Shown here: piece by piece, positions 58,823 to 64,000 of the stretch
How positions within the stretch are numbered: the stretch's first letter is position 1
How the letters are laid out: each line of letters opens with the position of its first letter
Assembly: GCF_015350975.1 (NCBI RefSeq)
Contig: NZ_JADKRX010000002.1
Coordinates: 771,158-835,157 of the forward strand
Reading direction: 5' to 3'
From: Curtobacterium sp. VKM Ac-1395
GTDB lineage: Bacteria > Actinomycetota > Actinomycetes > Actinomycetales > Microbacteriaceae
DNA length: 64,000 bases
Notes under the pieces: generated by a model
Databases searched by the model: none
Told to the model about the DNA's origin: nothing
Seen by the model: only the letters and a program-made list of their open reading frames with translations
Made by a program: the position numbers and the translations under genes

Positions 58823-59730
58823 AACGCGGCGTCGACCGCGATCTCGGCCTGCGTGAAGCGGAACACGTAGCCCGACTCGAGCAGCTTCGTCGGCACCATC
58901 TGCTGGCTGGACAGGAGCATCTCGTCGGCCGCGTCCCGCAGCAGCGCCTTCAGTGCGAACTCCGGCAGACGGAAGACGTACGGCCGGTGCAGGTCCTCCG
59001 CGACGCGCTTGGTGATGCGGTCGGCGACGGCGGGCTCCGGGCCGGCCAGGTTCACCGGGCCCCGGACCTCCGACGCCGAGGCGGCGGTCGCGAGGTGCAC
59101 GATCGCACCCACCTCGTCCTCGAGCGCGATCCACGGCCAGAACTGGCCGCCCGTGCCGAGCCGGCTGCCCAGGCCGAAGCGGGTCAGCGGGATGAGCGGC
59201 GCGAGCGCGCCACCACCCTGGCCGACGACGATGCCGGTGCGGAGCAGGACGACGCGGACGCCCTCCGGTGCCTCGGTGGCAGCGGCCTCCCACGCCGTGC
59301 AGACGTCGGCGAGGAACCCGCTGCCGGGCGCGGCGTCGTCCTGCAGCACGTCCGAGGGTCGGTCGCCGTAGACCCCTGACGCTGACCCGGACAGGAACAG
59401 GCGCGGCGGGGTCGTCGCCTGGCGCATGGCCTCGACCAGCGTGCTCGTGGCGTCGATGCGGGAGCGCTCGATCTCCTGCTTGTAGGCGTCCGTCCAGGGG
59501 AGCTTGCCGATGTTCGCCCCGGCGAGGTTGACGACCACGTCCGCGCCGTCGAGCACGGCCGGGTCGAGCGGCCGCTGCCCGGGTGCCCAGCGGAACTCGG
59601 TGGGGGTGTGCGGTTCGCGTCGGACCAGGGTCGACACGTGGTGCCCGGCCTCGCGCAGCGCGCGGACCAGGGGGGTCCCGATGAAGCCGGACGCGCCGGC
59701 CACCAGGATCGAGAGCGGCTGTTCCGCCAT
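58819..59730 (-). CDS. SDR-type epimerase, TIGR01777/SDR39U1 family
   Basis: 303 residues, Rossmann fold with [16 protein letters not shown] at the N-terminus and a C-terminal DUF1731-like region ([20 protein letters not shown]). Function of the family is unclear; some members are linked to cell division. ATG at 59730 follows ggagg with 5 nt spacing; a start at 59742 is also possible because TACCGT ends 7 nt before it (leaderless). Confidence 0.85.
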   Translation of the reverse strand: MAEQPLSILVAGASGFIGTPLVRALREAGHHVSTLVRREPHTPTEFRWAPGQRPLDPAVLDGADVVVNLAGANIGKLPWTDAYKQEIERSRIDATSTLVEAMRQATTPPRLFLSGSASGVYGDRPSDVLQDDAAPGSGFLADVCTAWEAAATEAPEGVRVVLLRTGIVVGQGGGALAPLIPLTRFGLGSRLGTGGQFWPWIALEDEVGAIVHLATAASASEVRGPVNLAGPEPAVADRITKRVAEDLHRPYVFRLPEFALKALLRDAADEMLLSSQQMVPTKLLESGYVFRFTQAEIAVDAAF

Positions 59731-59819
59731 GTGGGCCTCCATGGCTGCCACGGTACTCAGCAGCCTGGAGGCTCGGCGCGCGTCCCGCCCCGCGTCTCGC
59801 GCGTGTGGGTGGTCGCGCT

Positions 59820-59825
59820 TACGAT
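59820..59825 (+). promoter_or_regulatory. −10 element of thyA (leaderless)
   Basis: TACGAT ends 6 nt before the GTG at 59832. No Shine-Dalgarno is present. Confidence 0.7.
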
Positions 59826-59831
59826 CGTCTG

Positions 59832-60662
59832 GTGACCGACACCGCGACCGTCCTGCCCGACGCCTCCGTCTCGACCCCGTACGAGGACCTCCTGCGGCGT
59901 GTGCTGGACGAGGGCGCGCCCAAGGGCGACCGCACCGGCACGGGGACGCGCAGCGTCTTCGGCGCGCAGCTCCGCTACGACCTGTCCGAGGGCTTCCCGC
60001 TCGTCACGACGAAGCGGGTGCACTTCAAGTCGATCGCGTACGAGCTCCTCTGGTTCCTCCGCGGTGACGGCAACGCCACCTGGCTGCAGGAGCACGGCGT
60101 GCGGATCTGGAACGAGTGGGCCGGTGCCGACGGCGACCTCGGCCCGGTCTACGGCGTGCAGTGGCGCTCGTGGCCGACCCCGTCGGGTGCGCACGTCGAC
60201 CAGATCGCCCAGGTGATCGAGCAGATCAAGGACAACCCCGACTCCCGCCGGCTCATCGTGTCGGCGTGGAACGTCGCGGACATCCCGGACATGGCCCTGG
60301 CGCCCTGCCACGCGTTCTTCCAGTTCTACGTCAACGACGGCAAGCTCTCGTGCCAGCTCTACCAGCGGAGCGCGGACATGTTCCTCGGCGTGCCGTTCAA
60401 CATCGCCTCCTACGCCCTGCTCACGCACATGATCGCCGCGCAGACCGGGCTCCAGGTCGGGGACTTCGTGTGGACCGGCGGCGACTGCCACATCTACGAC
60501 AACCACGTCGAGCAGGTCCGCGAGCAGCTGTCCCGCACGGCGTACGCGCCCCCGACGCTCGAGCTCGCCCCGCGGGACTCCATCGACGACTACCGGTACG
60601 AGGACTTCACCGTCGTCGGGTACCACCACCACCCGGCGATCTCCGGCGCGGTCGCGGTCTGA
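59832..60662 (+). CDS. thyA: Thymidylate synthase
   Basis: Methylates dUMP to dTMP using methylenetetrahydrofolate. 276 residues: [11 protein letters not shown] near the N-terminus, catalytic Cys near 159 in [11 protein letters not shown], and [15 protein letters not shown] start at 59832, leaderless by its −10. Its stop overlaps the folA start (TGATG). Confidence 0.96.
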   Translation: MTDTATVLPDASVSTPYEDLLRRVLDEGAPKGDRTGTGTRSVFGAQLRYDLSEGFPLVTTKRVHFKSIAYELLWFLRGDGNATWLQEHGVRIWNEWAGADGDLGPVYGVQWRSWPTPSGAHVDQIAQVIEQIKDNPDSRRLIVSAWNVADIPDMALAPCHAFFQFYVNDGKLSCQLYQRSADMFLGVPFNIASYALLTHMIAAQTGLQVGDFVWTGGDCHIYDNHVEQVREQLSRTAYAPPTLELAPRDSIDDYRYEDFTVVGYHHHPAISGAVAV

Positions 60663-61174
60663 TGGCGGACGGCACCTGGGTCGAGCCCGTCCGGGGGATC
60701 GGCATGGTCTGGGCACGCTCCGTGGGCGGAGTCATCGGGGCCGACGGCGGGATGCCCTGGCACGTCCCCGAGGACCTCGCGCACTTCCGCCAGGTGACCG
60801 GTTCGTCGACCGTCGTGATGGGCCGTCGGACCTGGGAGTCCCTCCCGGAGCGCTTCCGCCCGCTGCCCGGCCGCCGGAACGTCGTGCTCACCCGCGACAC
60901 CGGGTGGAGCGCCGACGGGGCCGTCGTCGTGCACGACCTCGCGGCGGCGCTCGACACCGACGAGCCCGTGTGGGTCATCGGCGGTGGCCAGGTGTACGCC
61001 GCGGCCCTGCCGTTCGCCGACCGGGTCTCCGAGACCGTGATCGACGTCGAGGTCGACGGCGACACCGTCGCGCCGGTGCTCGACGACGGCTGGGACCTCG
61101 TCGACGACGGGCCGTGGCAGGAGTCCCGCGCGGGCCTGCGCCACCGGTTCCTCGAGTGGCGCCGCCGAGCATGA
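60662..61174 (+). CDS. folA: Dihydrofolate reductase
   Basis: Reduces dihydrofolate to tetrahydrofolate, regenerating the cofactor used by ThyA. 170 residues: ADGGMPWHVPEDLAHF, VVMGRRTWESLP and VWVIGGGQVYAAAL are the DHFR signatures. ATG overlaps the thyA stop, so the two are coupled. Confidence 0.95.
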   Translation: MADGTWVEPVRGIGMVWARSVGGVIGADGGMPWHVPEDLAHFRQVTGSSTVVMGRRTWESLPERFRPLPGRRNVVLTRDTGWSADGAVVVHDLAAALDTDEPVWVIGGGQVYAAALPFADRVSETVIDVEVDGDTVAPVLDDGWDLVDDGPWQESRAGLRHRFLEWRRRA

Positions 61175-61218
61175 CCGTCACCGTCTGTCCGGACGGCCGT
61201 TCCGACGCGCATCCCCGG

Positions 61219-61224
61219 TACGCT
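61219..61224 (+). promoter_or_regulatory. −10 element of dapA (leaderless)
   Basis: TACGCT ends 7 nt before the GTG at 61232. Confidence 0.65.
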
Positions 61225-61231
61225 GGTTCCC

Positions 61232-62209
61232 GTGTCCACGCGTGAGAATCCCTTCGGTCAGGTCCTCGTCGCCCTCGTGACCCCGTTCACCGCCGACGGC
61301 GAAGTCGACTGGGCGGGCGTCGAGCGGCACATCGACGACTGCATCACCGCCGGGGCCGACGGCATCGTCGTGACCGGCACCACCGGCGAGACCTCGACCC
61401 TCACCGACCCCGAGAAGCTCCGTCTGGTCGAGGTCGGCAAGTCCGTCGCCGCCGGTCGCGCGAAGATCATCACGGGCGGTGGCTCGAACGAGACCGCGCA
61501 CGCCATCCACCTCTACAAGCAGAGCGAGCGGGCCGGCGCCGACGGCGTGATGATCGTCACGCCGTACTACAACAAGCCGACCCAGGCGGGCGTGCTGACC
61601 CACTTCCGGATGATCGCGGACGCCACCGACCTGCCGGTGATCCTGTACGACATCCCCGGACGCACGGGCATCCCCATCACGTACGACACCATCCTCCGGG
61701 CGTCGAAGCACCCCAACATCCTCGCCGTGAAGGACGCCAAGGGCGACTTCGCCGAGGTCTCCCGCGTGCTGAACAACACCGACCTGATGTACTTCTCCGG
61801 GGACGACACCAACGTCCTCCCGCACCTGTCCATCGGTGCCACCGGGCTGATCGGGGTGACCGCGAACATCACCAGCGCGCCGTACCGCACGATCGTCGAC
61901 GCCGTGAACGCCGGCGACCTGGCGACCGCCACGCGGGAGCACCAGCGCCTCGAGCCCCTCGTGCGCGCCGTCATGACGCACGTGCCCGGCACCGTCGCCG
62001 CGAAGTACATCCTGCACGGGCTCGGCCGCATCGGCAGCCCGCGCGTCCGTCTGCCGCTCGTCGGCCCCGAGGACTCCGAGGCGTACGCCATCGAGACCTC
62101 GCTCGAAGCCGTGCACGGGATCCCCGGCGCCGACTTCTCCAACTTCCGCCCCGACCGCAACGCGGCCGCCGGCGGTGCGCTTCCGAAGGTGCCAGGCACC
62201 ACCCGTTGA
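61232..62209 (+). CDS. dapA: 4-hydroxy-tetrahydrodipicolinate synthase
   Basis: Condenses pyruvate with aspartate semialdehyde, entry to lysine and diaminopimelate. 325 residues of the TIM-barrel aldolase type: GTTGETSTLT, VTPYYNKPTQAG with catalytic Tyr, and the Schiff-base Lys near 165 in LAVKDAKGD. GTG start at 61232, leaderless. rnj follows after 46 bp, as in many actinobacteria. Confidence 0.95.
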   Translation: MSTRENPFGQVLVALVTPFTADGEVDWAGVERHIDDCITAGADGIVVTGTTGETSTLTDPEKLRLVEVGKSVAAGRAKIITGGGSNETAHAIHLYKQSERAGADGVMIVTPYYNKPTQAGVLTHFRMIADATDLPVILYDIPGRTGIPITYDTILRASKHPNILAVKDAKGDFAEVSRVLNNTDLMYFSGDDTNVLPHLSIGATGLIGVTANITSAPYRTIVDAVNAGDLATATREHQRLEPLVRAVMTHVPGTVAAKYILHGLGRIGSPRVRLPLVGPEDSEAYAIETSLEAVHGIPGADFSNFRPDRNAAAGGALPKVPGTTR

Positions 62210-62255
62210 TCGACCGCGGCGCGCGGGTGCGCGCCGCCGAAGCAGTCAGGACCGA

Positions 62256-63932
62256 ATGCCCACGCAAGTCTCCGAACCCCAGCCCCTCGAGCCGGGCACC
62301 CTCCGTGTCATCCCCATCGGGGGACTCGGCGAGATCGGTCGCAACATGACCGTCTACGAGTACGAGGGCAAGCTGCTCGTCGTCGACGCCGGCGTGCTCT
62401 TCCCCGAGGAGCACCAGCCGGGCGTCGACCTGATCCTGCCCGACTTCTCGCCGATCCGGGACCGCCTCGACGACGTCCTCGGTGTCGTGCTCACGCACGG
62501 CCACGAGGACCACATCGGCGCCGTCCCGTACCTGCTGAAGCTCCGCGCGGACATCCCGCTCATCGGCTCGACGCTGACCCTCGCGCTGGTCGAGGCCAAG
62601 CTCAAGGAACACCGGATCAAGCCGTACACGCTCGTCGTGGCCGAGGACCAGACCGAGCAGATGGGCCCGTTCCACCTCGAGTTCGTCGCGGTGAACCACT
62701 CCATCCCGGACGCCCTCGCCGTCGCCATCACCACCCCCGCCGGGCGCGTGCTGCACACCGGCGACTTCAAGATGGACCAGCTGCCGCTCGACGACCGCAT
62801 CACCGACCTCCGCGCCTTCGCGCGGCTCGGCGAGGCCGGCGTCGACCTGTTCCTGCCGGACTCGACCAACGCCGACGTCCCAGGGTTCACCGCTCCGGAG
62901 CGCGACATCGGCCCGGTGCTGGAGAACATCATCATGCGGGCGCGCAAGAAGGTCGTCGTCGCGAGCTTCTCCTCGCACGTGCACCGCGTCCAGCAGGTCC
63001 TCGACGCCGCCGCGGCCGCGAACCGCAAGGTCGCGTTCATGGGCCGCTCGATGATCCGCAACATGACGATCGCCGCCGAGCTCGGGTACCTGCGGGTGCC
63101 GGAGAACGTGCTGATCGACACGAAGAAGGCCAAGAACGTCCCGGACGACCAGATCGTCTACATGTCGACGGGGTCGCAGGGCGAGCCGATGGCCGTCCTC
63201 GCCCGCATGGCGAACCTCGAACACCAGATCGAGATCGGCGAGGGCGACACCGTCATCCTGGCGTCCTCGCTCATCCCGGGCAACGAGAACGCCGTCTACC
63301 GCGTCATCGACGGCCTGACGAAGCTCGGCGCGAAGGTCGTCCACAAGGGCAACGCGAAGGTGCACGTCTCCGGCCACGCGTCGGCCGGCGAGCTCCTGTA
63401 CTGCTACAACATCCTGCGTCCGCGCAACGTGCTGCCCGTCCACGGCGAGCACCGCCACCTCTACGCGAACGCCGACCTCGCGATCCAGACGGGTGTGCCG
63501 CCGCGCAACGTCATCCTCGGGCAGGACGGCATCGTCGTCGACCTCAAGGACGGTCTCGCGAGCGTCGTCGGCCAGCTCGACATCGGCTACGTCTACGTCG
63601 ACGGCTCCACCGTGGGCGAGATCACCGACGCCGACCTCAAGGACCGCCGCGTCCTGGCGGAAGAGGGCTTCATCTCGATCGTCTGCGCCCTGGACTTCAC
63701 CACGGGGCAGTGCGTGATCGGGCCGGAGATCTCCTCGCGCGGGTTCGCCGAGGACGACTCCGTCTTCGACGACGTCCGCCCGCAGATCGCCAAGGCCCTG
63801 GCCGACGCGGCCGGCAACGGCACGCACGACCAGCACGCGTTCAGCCAGGTCGTCCGCCGCACGGTGGGCCGCTGGGTGAACACGAAGCACCGCCGCCGTC
63901 CGATGATCGTCCCGGTGATCATCGAGGCGTAG
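62256..63932 (+). CDS. rnj: Ribonuclease J
   Basis: Metallo-beta-lactamase/beta-CASP ribonuclease with 5' exo- and endo-activity in mRNA decay. 558 residues: metal motif LTHGHEDHIGAVPYLL near 79, HTGDFKMDQLPLDD, ASFSSHVHRVQQV and VHVSGHASAGEL, with a C-terminal domain. ATG at 62256 follows agga. Downstream partner of dapA. Confidence 0.95.
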   Translation: MPTQVSEPQPLEPGTLRVIPIGGLGEIGRNMTVYEYEGKLLVVDAGVLFPEEHQPGVDLILPDFSPIRDRLDDVLGVVLTHGHEDHIGAVPYLLKLRADIPLIGSTLTLALVEAKLKEHRIKPYTLVVAEDQTEQMGPFHLEFVAVNHSIPDALAVAITTPAGRVLHTGDFKMDQLPLDDRITDLRAFARLGEAGVDLFLPDSTNADVPGFTAPERDIGPVLENIIMRARKKVVVASFSSHVHRVQQVLDAAAAANRKVAFMGRSMIRNMTIAAELGYLRVPENVLIDTKKAKNVPDDQIVYMSTGSQGEPMAVLARMANLEHQIEIGEGDTVILASSLIPGNENAVYRVIDGLTKLGAKVVHKGNAKVHVSGHASAGELLYCYNILRPRNVLPVHGEHRHLYANADLAIQTGVPPRNVILGQDGIVVDLKDGLASVVGQLDIGYVYVDGSTVGEITDADLKDRRVLAEEGFISIVCALDFTTGQCVIGPEISSRGFAEDDSVFDDVRPQIAKALADAAGNGTHDQHAFSQVVRRTVGRWVNTKHRRRPMIVPVIIEA

Positions 63933-63937
63933 CCGGT

Positions 63938-63954
63938 CCGGCGCGCAGCGCCGG
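63938..63954 (+). terminator. Small hairpin after rnj
   Basis: ccggcgc (63938-63944) pairs with gcgccgg (63948-63954). The loop is 3 nt; no T-run. Confidence 0.5.
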
Positions 63955-63965
63955 TGCATCAGCCA

Positions 63966-64000
63966 GGAGGCTCGGTGCGGGTCCGTGACGGACCCGCACC
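63966..64000. repeat. Dispersed palindrome-like element cut by the window end
   Basis: ggaggctc followed by ggtgcgggtcc (63974-63984), gtgac, and the exact inverse complement at 63990-64000. The right half of the outer ggaggc arm would lie beyond the window. Confidence 0.65.

Overview
The window is 64 kb of high-GC actinobacterial chromosome. Gene content, gene order (obgE-proB-proA-nadD-rsfS; rpsO-pnp; dapB, thyA-folA, dapA, rnj) and the actinobacterial imuA-imuB-dnaE2 cassette point to Microbacteriaceae, and Curtobacterium is my best guess; the genus is inference, not proven here. No phage, transposase, CRISPR array or rRNA was seen. The region reads as ordinary core chromosome, densely packed and coding on both strands.

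Layout. 1-5.6 kb: the 3' end of obgE, proline synthesis (proB, proA), a small membrane protein, nadD, a long disordered one-TM protein, rsfS and tRNA-Ala(GGC). 5.6-14 kb: an aldose-epimerase-like gene, pabB, then the SOS mutasome imuA-imuB-dnaE2 behind two perfect LexA boxes. 14-24 kb: a two-component system, a FUSC-type membrane protein, a maltokinase-like kinase, a SNF2 helicase, a mycoredoxin-like protein and a CYTH-CHAD protein. 24-34.7 kb: an S9 oligopeptidase, a Fic protein, an amidohydrolase, pabC, a NUDIX hydrolase, membrane proteins and a Na+/H+ antiporter. 34.7-44.3 kb: a PiT phosphate transporter behind a PHO-box-like repeat, aspartase, a YihY protein, an MFS transporter, FKBP, an aldo/keto reductase and a HelD-like helicase. 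44.4-47.5 kb: an emfourin-like inhibitor next to a protealysin-like M4 protease, a GH6 glycosidase and a VanZ-like protein. 47.5-64 kb: rpsO, an FMN reductase, a secreted Apf-like protein, pnp, YbhB, a ferritin-like protein, TetR, an M16 protease, a histidine phosphatase, GNAT, dapB, an SDR, thyA-folA, dapA and rnj.

How the genes work together. pabB, pabC, thyA and folA are parts of folate and thymidylate metabolism spread over the window. dapA and dapB feed lysine and peptidoglycan synthesis. rpsO, pnp and rnj cover ribosome and RNA turnover. imuA-imuB-dnaE2 form one SOS-controlled mutagenesis operon.

Regulatory architecture is the most distinctive feature. About twenty genes have a −10-like hexamer ending 6-7 nt before an ATG or GTG, which predicts leaderless mRNAs. 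In one case a 10-bp palindrome seems to supply the −10 of two divergent leaderless genes. Intergenic spaces carry a dispersed family of long palindromes (shared edge GCCTCCCGTCC), a separate array of inverted GGAACGCGCGT arms at 19.5-19.7 kb, and several near-perfect hairpin terminators.
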